Shown piece by piece: positions 34,314 to 44,035 of a stretch of 64,000 nt of DNA; the first letter of the stretch is position 1, and every line of letters begins with the position of its first letter. The notes below the pieces were generated by a model. It made no database searches and was not told the origin of the DNA. It saw only the letters and a list, made by a program, of their open reading frames with translations. The position numbers and the translations under genes were made by a program. Source of the stretch: Lachnospiraceae bacterium 10-1 (GTDB taxonomy: Bacteria; Bacillota; Clostridia; Lachnospirales; Lachnospiraceae); the NCBI GenBank assembly GCA_000403495.2, contig KE159818.1, forward strand, positions 1 to 64,000. Direction: 5' to 3'.

Positions 34314-36389
34314 ATGTTACAAAAATTGATCCATGTCTCTTACCTTTTCTTTTTCGTTTGTACCTATTTGGGATTTAATTTAATGATTGGCGGGCATTTC
34401 ATGCCCGAAACTCTTCTACCATATATTTTTCTTATTCTTCTTTGGGGTCTTATTCCTTTATGGAAAGATGCAATGCAAAAACTATACCATAAACAGAATA
34501 TACCTATTTTTTTCATATGTTTTCTTTTTACTTCTGCTTTCTATTTTTTACAATTATGTCTCCGCGAAAATGGATGGTTCTACCTTTTTAAAACAATAAT
34601 TAAATGTGGATTTATTGGTTTTTCTTCAGGCATCCTTATACTTATCTTCAAAAAGAAGATAAAATACTTAACAAGACTATCCCTTTGTCACTATGTTTCA
34701 TCAGCTTGTATTCTCATATACTTTTATTTATGTGGTGAAAGCAATCTCATCTCTGCTTTCCCTTTTATACTACTTCTTTTACTATTCTTAAATTCTACAA
34801 ATCCCCCTAATAATACTTCTTTTCAAAAAGTTACTTTATGCATTGCATCCGTTATTTTTGCACTGTTTCAATTAGCCGGAGATTTGCCGGATTATAAAGA
34901 AGATGGACTGCTTCCTCTTTTAACACTTATTATATTTCTCACTGGAATGATTGCCTGGTACAATATTTTTAAAATAACTTTTACTCTGCTTTTCAAATTT
35001 ATTGATAATGTGATTATTCATACAGCAATGCAAAAAAAAATTACAACATCTGCTCACCTGTCTTTTGTAACGCTGTCTTTACTTATTTTAACGCGAATTC
35101 CTTTTTACTGCAATTGGTTTCCCGGATTGATCAGCAAAGATACCCTTGAACAAATCCGTGAATTTATTGGAGAAGTTCCTCCCAGTAACCACCAGCCTTG
35201 GCTGCATACTCTTTTTATTGGTTTTTTTCTTAAGTTGGGAGAATTATTCCACTTGAATTATCAATTAAGTATTGCCATGTTTTCCATGTTTTCTTTAGTT
35301 TCCACAGCTTTAATACTTTTTGTGGTTTTAAACTATTGCAAGAAACGGCTGACAACTACTTCATGGCTAATAATTGCCTTTCTCTATATTTTTGATCCTA
35401 TTCATTGCATCTATGCACTTAATGTTGGAAAGGATTCCGCCTTTGCATATGCTGCTGTCTGCTTTTCCTTTGTTCTGGCAAAAGTTTACCATGAATACTC
35501 TTACGAGAAAAGGATAGGCATAACCAATTTATTTTTACTGGTATTGACCGGAACTTTATTTTCACTCCTGCGCTCTAACGGATTGTATGCCTTTATATTT
35601 ACAATTCCATTTCTCCTCTATTATTTAAGAAAAAATATAAAACCAATAGCTGGTGCTCTGTGCCTGACTGGTATTCTTATATTTCTCTTTAAAGGTGTTG
35701 TATTACCCCATAGTAATGTAGCGGAACCAGACTTCGTCGAATCTCTGTCTATGCCTTTACAGCAAATTTCTTATACTGTTAAAAATGATGGTAATCTTTC
35801 TGATGAAGATTACACTTTTATGAACAACATTATTGATGTAGATACTCTTGGCGAAGTTTATGATCCCCATATTTCAGACTGGACTAAAAATCTTGTTAGA
35901 GAAGAGGGAGATCCAGACTATTTGGAAAATCACAAAATCGAATTTATTCAAACATATCTTTCCATTGGTATTAAAAACCCTTACTGCTACTTAATTGCTT
36001 TTTTCAACCAGTCGAAAGGATATTGGCACCATAAAATGAGTAATTATATCTATTTCGATGGTGTTCATCGATTTGCACTTCCACTTGGTTTAAAACGCTC
36101 TCCTCTGCTGCCTGAATCAATCAGCACATTATTTGACAAACTTATGAATTCTTTCATAAACTTATGGCATCTTATCTGGAGTCTTGATTTGAATACATAT
36201 GTTCTGTTATCTTTGCTTACATATGCTGTTATTAAGAAACGCTGCTACATACATTTTATTCCTATTTTAGGGGTATTCCTCACTTTAGTAATCGCTACTC
36301 CTGTAAATGACGAATTCCGTTACGCATATGCAATTTACCTCGCATTACCTTTCCTATTTGCTGATACTTTGTGTCAAAATGGCAAATGA
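34314..36389 (+). CDS. DUF6020-like polytopic membrane protein (probable GT-C type)
   Basis: A 691-residue protein with about 13-15 hydrophobic segments. A conserved block at about 258-305, TRIPFYCNWFPGLISKDTLE followed by SNHQPWLHTLFIG, and later NVGKDSAFAYAAV and RSNGLYAFIF, matches DUF6020 proteins. The acidic and His residues in the first outer loop resemble GT-C transferases that use lipid-linked sugars outside the cell. Plus strand, with its own promoter. Its 3-prime end overlaps the convergent GT8 gene by 16 bases. A catalytic role is inferred, not established. Confidence 0.75.
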   Translation: MLQKLIHVSYLFFFVCTYLGFNLMIGGHFMPETLLPYIFLILLWGLIPLWKDAMQKLYHKQNIPIFFICFLFTSAFYFLQLCLRENGWFYLFKTIIKCGFIGFSSGILILIFKKKIKYLTRLSLCHYVSSACILIYFYLCGESNLISAFPFILLLLLFLNSTNPPNNTSFQKVTLCIASVIFALFQLAGDLPDYKEDGLLPLLTLIIFLTGMIAWYNIFKITFTLLFKFIDNVIIHTAMQKKITTSAHLSFVTLSLLILTRIPFYCNWFPGLISKDTLEQIREFIGEVPPSNHQPWLHTLFIGFFLKLGELFHLNYQLSIAMFSMFSLVSTALILFVVLNYCKKRLTTTSWLIIAFLYIFDPIHCIYALNVGKDSAFAYAAVCFSFVLAKVYHEYSYEKRIGITNLFLLVLTGTLFSLLRSNGLYAFIFTIPFLLYYLRKNIKPIAGALCLTGILIFLFKGVVLPHSNVAEPDFVESLSMPLQQISYTVKNDGNLSDEDYTFMNNIIDVDTLGEVYDPHISDWTKNLVREEGDPDYLENHKIEFIQTYLSIGIKNPYCYLIAFFNQSKGYWHHKMSNYIYFDGVHRFALPLGLKRSPLLPESISTLFDKLMNSFINLWHLIWSLDLNTYVLLSLLTYAVIKKRCYIHFIPILGVFLTLVIATPVNDEFRYAYAIYLALPFLFADTLCQNGK

Positions 36390-37297
36390 CGGTTAATCTT
36401 TCCTATAAGTCCTGTGGTTTTTCGGTTTGGAGTTCCAGCTTTATCAAACAACCTTTTTAAGTCTTCCTGGGACTCCACATATTGCCACCATATTTTTCCT
36501 TTATTTACTCCCCGGTTATTCCAGGGCTTTGGGCCTGTATAATGCAGAATAGCCGGATTTTCCCATGCTTGCTCGCACTGCTCTTTTCCATATAATCCTT
36601 CCCTGTTAAAATCCAGAAAGTCTTTCTTTTCCAGATGTGCCTGCACATTAAAACGTATATCAAGATATTTAATTCTGTCCCTGCACGTAATATTTAGAAT
36701 ATCCTGATCCTGATAATGATATCCCATCTGCGCCATCTTTATCCATTTCTCATCCGGATTCCAATCCCGTATTGCTTTAAGATTCATCAGAAGAATTCCC
36801 GCATTAATATAATTTCTCTGAAGCCCATCAAGCTCGCTGTAGTAGCTGCTGCTTCTCCGCACAGACCATGATGATTCAAAATTATTCGCCCCTTTCACCC
36901 CTGCCAATAAATAATCAGAAATATCTATCTTCCATACTTCCTGTAATGAATCTTGAAACAATACATCCGCATCTGCATAAAGAACTTTTTCCTTATCCGT
37001 AAGTATCCGGTGCAGGCAAAGACGTAAATAGGTGCTTGCCGTGATATCTCTAATTTCATATGCATCATCAAACTGTGATGGTGCCTGGTAAAATAAAACT
37101 TTACTATCTGAATCCCTCTCATTCACTACTTGTCTGATTAATTTTTTTTGTTCATCAATGCCTGGAGGGCAGATACACGAAATATTATAATGTATTTCAT
37201 CATCTTTTTTAAAATCCAGAAGACTTGCAATTGCTACACAAGCTGGATATACCATATTCTTATCAAAACAAAAAGCAATTTCTATTGTTGCATTCAT
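36374..37297 (-). CDS. Glycosyltransferase family 8
   Basis: NATIEIAFCFDKNMVYPACVA starts the domain, with STYLRLCLHRIL, KVLYADADVLFQDSL (D-x-D metal site), YINAGILLMNLKAIRDW and PAILHYTGPKPWNN (HYTG-x-KPW). This is a standard LPS-type GT8 retaining galactosyl/glucosyltransferase of 307 residues. Its ATG overlaps the stop of the upstream GT2 gene (ATGA), so the two are translated together. The end overlaps the convergent DUF6020 gene. Confidence 0.92.
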   Translation of the reverse strand: MNATIEIAFCFDKNMVYPACVAIASLLDFKKDDEIHYNISCICPPGIDEQKKLIRQVVNERDSDSKVLFYQAPSQFDDAYEIRDITASTYLRLCLHRILTDKEKVLYADADVLFQDSLQEVWKIDISDYLLAGVKGANNFESSWSVRRSSSYYSELDGLQRNYINAGILLMNLKAIRDWNPDEKWIKMAQMGYHYQDQDILNITCRDRIKYLDIRFNVQAHLEKKDFLDFNREGLYGKEQCEQAWENPAILHYTGPKPWNNRGVNKGKIWWQYVESQEDLKRLFDKAGTPNRKTTGLIGKINRHLPF

Positions 37298-38268
37298 ATC
37301 TTTAACCCTATTAATATCAGTTTATTTTTCTTCCCATGTATTTCAGCTAATTTTATTTTCTTTATGCTGTCTCTCTCAATACTGTCCGATATTAAAAATG
37401 TATATTCTTTTTTTATCTTCCATAAGCTCCTCGTCTCAAGCAGTTCGGCTACTGCCTGCAATGTCTGGTATACCACATAATGTCTGATCTGATCCTGTAA
37501 AAACGAATATTGCATAAAATTTCTCTGATAACACTGAAACAGCAAATGGTTCTCCACCAGCCTTTTGTCATCTGTAATCCTGCACATGGAAACTTCCCTG
37601 CTTCGATAATTATAAAAACAGCTATTAAGAATATACACTCTTTCAGCCTCTAAAAAACATGCAAAAGTAAGCAACCCATCTTCCCCGCTTTTAACCCTTT
37701 TTTCAATATTTGGCAAAAATTTCTCTACCAGTGATCTTTTAAAAATTTTGTTCCACATATTAGGTGCAATTCCAAACCGATAATACCCTCCCGCATAAAT
37801 CATTCTGGGATAAATTTCGATTTCAAGTGCTTTTTTGTCATATATGCCTTCTCTGAAAAAAGGAACTTCATCCCGGTGAATTCCATTCCTTACAGAACGG
37901 TAATTACACTGTACGATATCAGCATTTTCCTTTACTGCTTTTTCCATCATCAGCAAAAACATGCCTTCATCAATCCAATCATCGCTATCAATAAATATAA
38001 CGTACTCTCCACATGATCTATGGAAACCATTTTGTCTGGCAGCTGTATGTCCCTGATTTTCCTGATGTATTACTTTAACCCGGCTATCGCATCTGGCATA
38101 TTCATCACAGATATTTCCACTTTGATCTGTAGAGCCATCATCAACCAGAATCAATTCCACCAGTTCATAATCTTGCTGTAAAATACTATCTACACATTGC
38201 TTCAAGTATTCTTCAACATTGTAAACCGGTACAATAACACTAAGCATTTGATTCAATCCTGCTCCCAT
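37294..38268 (-). CDS. Glycosyltransferase family 2
   Basis: LSVIVPVYNVEEYLKQCVDS, LILVDDGSTDQSGNICDEYA, NQGHTAARQNGFHRSCGEYV and FIDSDDWIDEGMFLLM (D-S-D-D) are textbook GT2. NMWNKIFKRSLVEKF and SGEDGLLTFACFLEAE follow. 324 residues. The start is either ATG 38268 or the one seven codons later (MLSVIVPVYN); neither has a clear ribosome binding site. Paired with the following GT8 gene by a four-base overlap. Confidence 0.9.
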   Translation of the reverse strand: MGAGLNQMLSVIVPVYNVEEYLKQCVDSILQQDYELVELILVDDGSTDQSGNICDEYARCDSRVKVIHQENQGHTAARQNGFHRSCGEYVIFIDSDDWIDEGMFLLMMEKAVKENADIVQCNYRSVRNGIHRDEVPFFREGIYDKKALEIEIYPRMIYAGGYYRFGIAPNMWNKIFKRSLVEKFLPNIEKRVKSGEDGLLTFACFLEAERVYILNSCFYNYRSREVSMCRITDDKRLVENHLLFQCYQRNFMQYSFLQDQIRHYVVYQTLQAVAELLETRSLWKIKKEYTFLISDSIERDSIKKIKLAEIHGKKNKLILIGLKI

Positions 38269-38288
38269 CTGCCCACTTTAACAGGCAC

Positions 38289-40808
38289 TCAATTCAAATT
38301 TTTATATGCAATTCTTCTTAAATGCACTTTTTCATTTTCACCTGATTCAACTTTATAAAATGCTCCACTGACTATCTCTTCTTTATCTGAAAATAATTCA
38401 GCATAATTATCTTCAAAGTAATCGTCCACGTATCTTAAATATACATATGTGTATTGTTCTGCCAGTAACTGTCCCCATTCCTCTGCTGTATACCTCACTG
38501 TATAATTAAGATATGGGGATTCGTCAGTGGCAATTGGTTTCCAACCCCCTCCTATTCCCTGCGTTAAATTAGGAACTACGGAATTAGCAAATGTTAAATA
38601 ATTATATTGTGGTATCAAATCACTGTTAGAATATTCCACATAATATACTTTTTCGTCTTTATCTGCAAAACTTCTAAACACTTCTCCTATATTTTGATGG
38701 TTCTGCCACGTTACATACCAGCCATCATGATTTGTTTCAGCAATATAATATGGATGTTCATCCGGTACACATAGTAAAATAAACAATGCTATAATCCAGA
38801 CTACCGGTCGCTTCCAATTTTTCTTCTCCTCTATTATGTTCGCTTTTACAATCATAATGCCTGATATGGTAATCAAAAACAAAAGTAGATAAGAACCCAT
38901 ATATCTTCTCGCTGCAGGTATTGCAGATGCTTCTTTGAAAAGAAAAATGTAACAGATTACCAAAAATATTGTATATAGGCCTGTACCTGTCAGTAAACTG
39001 ATAATGATCTGCTTCATTGGAATCTTTTGTTCCCGATAAAAACCTGCAATTCCCAATATACTGCATAATAATACCACAATTAACGTCAGTTCAAAATAGC
39101 TGCCGCCAATAAAAGTCTTCTCTGTAAAAAGCCATTTTATCATTTCCATTATAGTTTCTCCCGGTGTTGCATTAGAAACTACATTTGGTGAATCCAATAT
39201 CTGTTCCGCCGCTCTTTGTAATGCATGGGTATCGGCCACCGAGGCCAGTAAAATATCATCCACACTTTCCATATTCGTTTTTGCAAGGCCAAACATTTTC
39301 AAAATATTGGTAGAGTCTCCATTTAATCCATATTTTCCTCCGACAATTATGATATATAGCTGCCACGTAATAAAAGAACCAAGTGCCAGACAACCCGAAA
39401 GGAAATATGCCTTTGTATTCCTACTCTTTATAAATTGCTTTATTCCCGAATTTTTTATAAATATATCAGCAAAGATAATCAAATAAATAATCCCGGCAAT
39501 TGCCAATCCCATTTCCTTAGTCATAATAAGCAGAACAGACGCAAATGTGATTCTAAATACATTAAACAGGCTATGTTCTTCCGTAAAATAACAAATAAGG
39601 ATATAAGCGCCTATCATTCCCAAATACGCATCTACATACATAATTCCATAATGACTTTGGTATACCAAAAGTGGAAAACCTGCAATCAACACCGTAAGTG
39701 GGATTACTTTATGACATTGTCTCCAGCCTATCTTTGAATAGAGAACGCTGAGCATGGCAAATCCAATAACGTGGCACCCTAATAAAGCAATTCCTTCTCT
39801 ATAAGCCCCATACAAATATAAAAATAAATACTCAATTGTTGCAAATCCTGGCGTATATCTAATTGCTATTAAAGTAGATCCCGGATGAAATGGATAAGAA
39901 TCAAAATACCACATATCGCGTACTGCTAACTGCCAGTGGTTTAAATCATCTGCCTTTCCTGCAACCATATTTCGATCAAATACAAAATAAGCCAAAAACA
40001 AAATCCAAAAAGCAATCATTCCGGGACTGACCATATCCGAAATTTTGCGTCCTTTATACAATGCAAAAACTGGTGTGCCAACTGCCAAAATCATCGCAAT
40101 CACATACAGTGATCTGGCCCCAAATTCAAGCTGCTCAAAAATACCAAAAATGTACAAATATGCAAAAATCACTCCAAACGTCAATGCAAAAACTTCTTCA
40201 TATCTGCGCTTAAATATAATCATTAAGAAAAAAGTAATTCCACTAAAAAGTAAAAACACCCGCACAAGCCACGCCAGATTTCCGGAAAGTTGATACAATA
40301 CCGTGCCTGCAATTGCTCCATTTTCTTCTTTCTGCGATACCCAAAGCCCTCCATAATTGCTGTTAATACAAACCCCAACAGATGTCTCCTGATCCGCATC
40401 CAGCAATTCTATCTGCAGATAGTATCTTTTTCCAAGTTCTAAATTTGTTTTTGGCAGTAAAAAAATATACTCTCCATTATCCGAAATCCGGGATATGTCT
40501 GTTTCCCCCTCGCAAAGAAAATTTTCATCTGACATTTGTTCTTTGACTCTTAGCCTTAACCTTCCAGTAAATTCCTCATTTTGCCCCGGCACAGTCTGTA
40601 GAACAAATCCATTGATATTTCTACTGTTTGCCTGCCAGGATTGTATTAATTCATTCTGCTGCCCTTGCAGTTTGATCACCGCATCCGAGCCTGATGCGAT
40701 AGACTCCTGCCCACTGCTCTTATGAAAAGAAGCAAAACATACAGTAAAGAAAATCCCTATAGTAAGAATACCTGTAACGAAAGCTTCCCTCTTATTCATT
40801 ATCTTCAT
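38289..40808 (-). CDS. Large polytopic membrane protein (GT-C-like), function unknown
   Basis: One N-terminal membrane segment is followed by an outer beta-rich domain of about 150 residues (GFVLQTVPGQ, ENFLCEGETDISRI, YYLQIELLDADQ) and then about 11-12 membrane segments. A loop after the fourth or fifth holds GKADDLNHWQLAVRDMWYF, with the paired acids expected for GT-C transferases. The C-terminal 120 residues are again outside. I do not recognise the exact family. The ATG at 40808 has TGGAG upstream and overlaps the ABC gene by 17 bases; an ATG at 40850 is less likely. It may transfer a sugar from a lipid donor to the exported glycan. Confidence 0.65.
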   Translation of the reverse strand: MKIMNKREAFVTGILTIGIFFTVCFASFHKSSGQESIASGSDAVIKLQGQQNELIQSWQANSRNINGFVLQTVPGQNEEFTGRLRLRVKEQMSDENFLCEGETDISRISDNGEYIFLLPKTNLELGKRYYLQIELLDADQETSVGVCINSNYGGLWVSQKEENGAIAGTVLYQLSGNLAWLVRVFLLFSGITFFLMIIFKRRYEEVFALTFGVIFAYLYIFGIFEQLEFGARSLYVIAMILAVGTPVFALYKGRKISDMVSPGMIAFWILFLAYFVFDRNMVAGKADDLNHWQLAVRDMWYFDSYPFHPGSTLIAIRYTPGFATIEYLFLYLYGAYREGIALLGCHVIGFAMLSVLYSKIGWRQCHKVIPLTVLIAGFPLLVYQSHYGIMYVDAYLGMIGAYILICYFTEEHSLFNVFRITFASVLLIMTKEMGLAIAGIIYLIIFADIFIKNSGIKQFIKSRNTKAYFLSGCLALGSFITWQLYIIIVGGKYGLNGDSTNILKMFGLAKTNMESVDDILLASVADTHALQRAAEQILDSPNVVSNATPGETIMEMIKWLFTEKTFIGGSYFELTLIVVLLCSILGIAGFYREQKIPMKQIIISLLTGTGLYTIFLVICYIFLFKEASAIPAARRYMGSYLLLFLITISGIMIVKANIIEEKKNWKRPVVWIIALFILLCVPDEHPYYIAETNHDGWYVTWQNHQNIGEVFRSFADKDEKVYYVEYSNSDLIPQYNYLTFANSVVPNLTQGIGGGWKPIATDESPYLNYTVRYTAEEWGQLLAEQYTYVYLRYVDDYFEDNYAELFSDKEEIVSGAFYKVESGENEKVHLRRIAYKNLN

Positions 40809-42555
40809 CTTTATCTCCAAAAATTTCCTGCTTTTGCCTGTTTGCCACATGCCCGTCAGCTACTTCATAAATAAAATCTGCATTCCGTATCGTTGTCAGT
40901 CTATGGGCAATAATGATCATTGTCTTCATCCCCTGTAAACTGTCAATTGACTCCATAACTGCTGTTTCTGTTTCATTATCAAGGGCAGAAGTTGCTTCAT
41001 CCAATACCAGTATTTCCGGATCGTGGTAAAGCGCTCTTGCAATTCCAATACGCTGCCTTTGGCCTCCCGACAGTCTTACCCCCCGGTCTCCTACATAAGT
41101 ATGGTTTCCCTGTGGCAGCGTATTTACAAATTCATCCAGTTGCGCCTGCTTAAGCGCTCTATTTACCGCTTCATCATCAATTTCATCTTCAAAAACTCCA
41201 AAAGCAATATTGGCACGTATCGTATCATCTGCCAGATAAATTGCCTGTGGAATATAACCAATCTGCCTGTGCCATTTATTTAAATTCTTATGCACGTCCA
41301 TCCCATCGGCAAAAATTGTTCCTTTGGTAGGATTCAATAAACCTAAAATAATATCAACCATTGTGGTTTTCCCAGCACCTGAGGGACCAATAAATGCAAC
41401 TGTTTTCCCCTTGGGTATTCTGAAATCTACATTATGAACAATGTCCTCAGCTCCATCCGGATATCTGAAAGTCACATAGTTAACATGTATTTCATTGGAA
41501 AACTCAAATGTCCCTTCTTTCTCATATCCTTTTTCTTCCTGATAGGTTTCTACTTCTCTTAAATCATGATATACCAGATCCACGCTTGGCATATAAGAAA
41601 TCATTTGCGTTAAATAACCATTTATTCTTCCCACAGAAGGCAGTAGGCGAAAAGCAGCTGTTGCAAATACCGTAAGCTGAGGAATAAAATGAATCATATC
41701 TGCTTCCCCAAACAGAATCTTGATTATAATTGCTAAAACAAGACCTGTCATGCATACAGCTTCTACAATATATTTGGGAATCATTGCGATTAATCTTAAT
41801 ATCTGTAAAGCTCTTGTATATTTCCCATAATAATCATTATATGAACTCAAGAAATAATCTTCTCTTGCAAGAATTTTTACTTCTTTAATTCCTCCTAATG
41901 ACTGATTAATCCATTGGTAAATTTTAGCTTTATAGTTCTGACAATCCTTTCCCAGTCCTGTAGAAAGCTTTTTCGTTGCACTGGCAAATCCTAATACACA
42001 TATCACTAAAAGGCCAACTACAACCACCGTAATCGTCTTACTCACAGTAATCAGATAAATACCCAATAATCCGCAAACTCCCAATTCTGCAATCAGTTCC
42101 ATTGCCTGCATAACAAAACCGGAAAAATTTGCAACATCCTCTTGCAATGCTCTTTGTAATTCTGCAACATTCTTGCGCAAATGAAAGGTATATGGTTGTT
42201 TCATATAAGAATTTAAAAGCTTTGTAGCTAATTCCTTCTGAATACGAAATGAGAACTTATAGGTTACATTTTTCTGCCAGACTAAATATAAGTTTTTGAC
42301 AATATAAATTCCTATAATTACAAAGCAAAGAAAAATTTCAAATCCCTTAATTGATGTAAAACCGCCTTTTACATAAACCCAATTTAAAAACCAGTTTCTT
42401 TCCACATAATTTGGGTACATAATAACGTTAACAAAAGGTAAAAATATCGTCACTCCCAACAGTTCAAGCACACTGCCAATTACTGTCATAACAAGCAGTA
42501 AAGCAATCACCCTTTTATCGTGCTTTGTAAAAATGTAGCCAAACTTTTCTTTCAC
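40792..42555 (-). CDS. ABC transporter, fused permease/ATPase (PglK/MsbA-like), second copy
   Basis: 587 residues: a six-helix membrane domain then an ATPase with GPSGAGKTTMVDIILGLLNP, VRLSGGQRQRIGIARALYHD, EILVLDEATSALDNETETAV and MKTMIIIAHRLTTI. It shares long identical stretches with the 1035-2813 protein (RIGIARAL versus RFAIARAL, LDEATSALD). A GTG start overlaps the stop of the GT-D gene (GTGA). It probably flips lipid-linked glycan across the membrane. Two such proteins in one locus suggest two glycan products or a recombined locus. Confidence 0.88.
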   Translation of the reverse strand: MKEKFGYIFTKHDKRVIALLLVMTVIGSVLELLGVTIFLPFVNVIMYPNYVERNWFLNWVYVKGGFTSIKGFEIFLCFVIIGIYIVKNLYLVWQKNVTYKFSFRIQKELATKLLNSYMKQPYTFHLRKNVAELQRALQEDVANFSGFVMQAMELIAELGVCGLLGIYLITVSKTITVVVVGLLVICVLGFASATKKLSTGLGKDCQNYKAKIYQWINQSLGGIKEVKILAREDYFLSSYNDYYGKYTRALQILRLIAMIPKYIVEAVCMTGLVLAIIIKILFGEADMIHFIPQLTVFATAAFRLLPSVGRINGYLTQMISYMPSVDLVYHDLREVETYQEEKGYEKEGTFEFSNEIHVNYVTFRYPDGAEDIVHNVDFRIPKGKTVAFIGPSGAGKTTMVDIILGLLNPTKGTIFADGMDVHKNLNKWHRQIGYIPQAIYLADDTIRANIAFGVFEDEIDDEAVNRALKQAQLDEFVNTLPQGNHTYVGDRGVRLSGGQRQRIGIARALYHDPEILVLDEATSALDNETETAVMESIDSLQGMKTMIIIAHRLTTIRNADFIYEVADGHVANRQKQEIFGDKDEDNE

Positions 42556-43430
42556 TCTTTTTCTCCTCGTATCATAACCGCTATCTGATCCAGGTACTCA
42601 CAGTATCCTGCCTTTTCATTTTCTTTTCTCCCGATTACTTCATGTTTTTTTAACGCCATTTTCCCCGGTGATTTGCATAAATACCATTCATATTCCATAT
42701 CAAGATTTCCAATATCTATAACTCTGTATCCTTCCCTGAACAAATCATATGCTAACGGCTTGGCTGCCGCTCCGATGGATAAAAGAAACAGACTCTGCCG
42801 GTCAAAGGTTAAACAGACTTTCAGTATCTGCTCATACACCCCATAGGCATTTTGAGAAGGACATATAATTCTCTGAATAGTATGTGTCTTAAAAAACAGG
42901 TCATTTCCTACACCATTATGTGTCTGCTCCCCTTCAACAATCACAATATCCTTATCTTTCCATATCTCTTTTATTTTGTCAAACCATTGTGTGCATTGCC
43001 CTCGGTCTTTCATAGAATAATAACATCTTGACATAAACGTATTATAATAAAGTTTATTTGCTATGCAGTACCGCTCATAGTCTTTTCGAAATTTTAGCAA
43101 ATGCTTTTTCCAAAAGTTCTGACTATTTTTATGAAGATGTTCCATCCCTTCAAATACACCATAAACAGCCACCAACAATTTATCTTCGTCACTTTCAAGT
43201 ACCTGAACCAGCCGCTTTGCCAGCTCACTGCTTCCCTGCTGAGTTGCGCTGGCAATTCCTGAAATCAGTGTAATTTCTCCGTCCCCAAACCTGACCAGGC
43301 TGTTGTCTGTACCAATCAAAGCATCAATAGTTTCATCAATGGAAGCTACATGAATGTGATTTTTCAGAATCCCTTTTTCATATAACGCATACACAATTGA
43401 TGCTATAAATTCTTTCATCTTTTCTTTCAA
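42552..43430 (-). CDS. GT-D fold glycosyltransferase (DUF1792, SP_1767 family)
   Basis: The family hallmark NSLVRFGDGEITLI sits at about 43-56, followed by a helical domain, DKDIVIVEGEQTHNGVGNDL and IICPSQNAYGVYEQILKV. This is the GT-D family first described for streptococcal serine-rich-repeat adhesin glycosylation, where it adds glucose. 292 residues, full length. The start is TTG at 43430 with AGAGG at good distance, or ATG at 43418. Placed just before the ABC flippase gene. Confidence 0.85.
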   Translation of the reverse strand: MKEKMKEFIASIVYALYEKGILKNHIHVASIDETIDALIGTDNSLVRFGDGEITLISGIASATQQGSSELAKRLVQVLESDEDKLLVAVYGVFEGMEHLHKNSQNFWKKHLLKFRKDYERYCIANKLYYNTFMSRCYYSMKDRGQCTQWFDKIKEIWKDKDIVIVEGEQTHNGVGNDLFFKTHTIQRIICPSQNAYGVYEQILKVCLTFDRQSLFLLSIGAAAKPLAYDLFREGYRVIDIGNLDMEYEWYLCKSPGKMALKKHEVIGRKENEKAGYCEYLDQIAVMIRGEKE

Positions 43431-43449
43431 CGAATAACCTCTTTTTCTT

Positions 43450-44028
43450 TCACTCTTCTTTTTTAATTATTCTAAAAGGATTGCCCACTGCCGTACAATT
43501 GTCTGGCACATCTTTATTTACAACCGCCCCAGCACCAATACGTACATTATTTCCTATTGTAATACAGCCAAATACCACTGCATTTGTGCTGATTGATACA
43601 TTATCACCAATAACAGGGTAGGCCCTTCCTTCTACCGGATCACTTCCCTTTCCAATTGTCACTCCATGTCCAACCAGCAAATTTTTTCCTGCTTTTTCAG
43701 GATGAATCACTGCATAATTATGTGCTATATAGAATCCCTCTCCTATTTCTCCCTCTATTTCAATAGTTGCCAATGGGCGAATAAATAGTTTACTAATATT
43801 TCTAAGTATAACTGATTTTCTTGTTCTATAGTAAAAAATATTTCGAAAAGCTTTTGTATAAATTAAAAGATAATTTAAAGCTTTTACTGACACCCGTTTA
43901 TAAGGTGTTCCGTTAAGATATCTTTCTATATCCTTATCAATAATGTGTTTCATCGTTTTGGAGAAAAAATAAGTCAGATCCGCTGGAATTAAAAAAATAA
44001 TCAAAATCCATTGAACTATTTTCTTCAT
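43450..44028 (-). CDS. Serine acetyltransferase-like hexapeptide O-acetyltransferase
   Basis: An N-terminal hydrophobic segment (QWILIIFLIPADLTYFF) is followed, from about residue 90, by left-handed beta-helix repeats: EIEGEIGEGFYIAHNYAVIH, LLVGHGVTIGKGSDPVEGRA, VSISTNAVVFGCITIGNNVR and VVNKDVPDNCTAVGNPFRII. This is the CysE-like acetyltransferase type used to O-acetylate capsule sugars. The H of IAHNYAVIHP and GHG would be the catalytic region. ATG 44028 follows AAAGGTG; the longer frame from 44064 overlaps the upstream gene. Confidence 0.85.
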   Translation of the reverse strand: MKKIVQWILIIFLIPADLTYFFSKTMKHIIDKDIERYLNGTPYKRVSVKALNYLLIYTKAFRNIFYYRTRKSVILRNISKLFIRPLATIEIEGEIGEGFYIAHNYAVIHPEKAGKNLLVGHGVTIGKGSDPVEGRAYPVIGDNVSISTNAVVFGCITIGNNVRIGAGAVVNKDVPDNCTAVGNPFRIIKKEE

Positions 44029-44035
44029 ACTCAAT

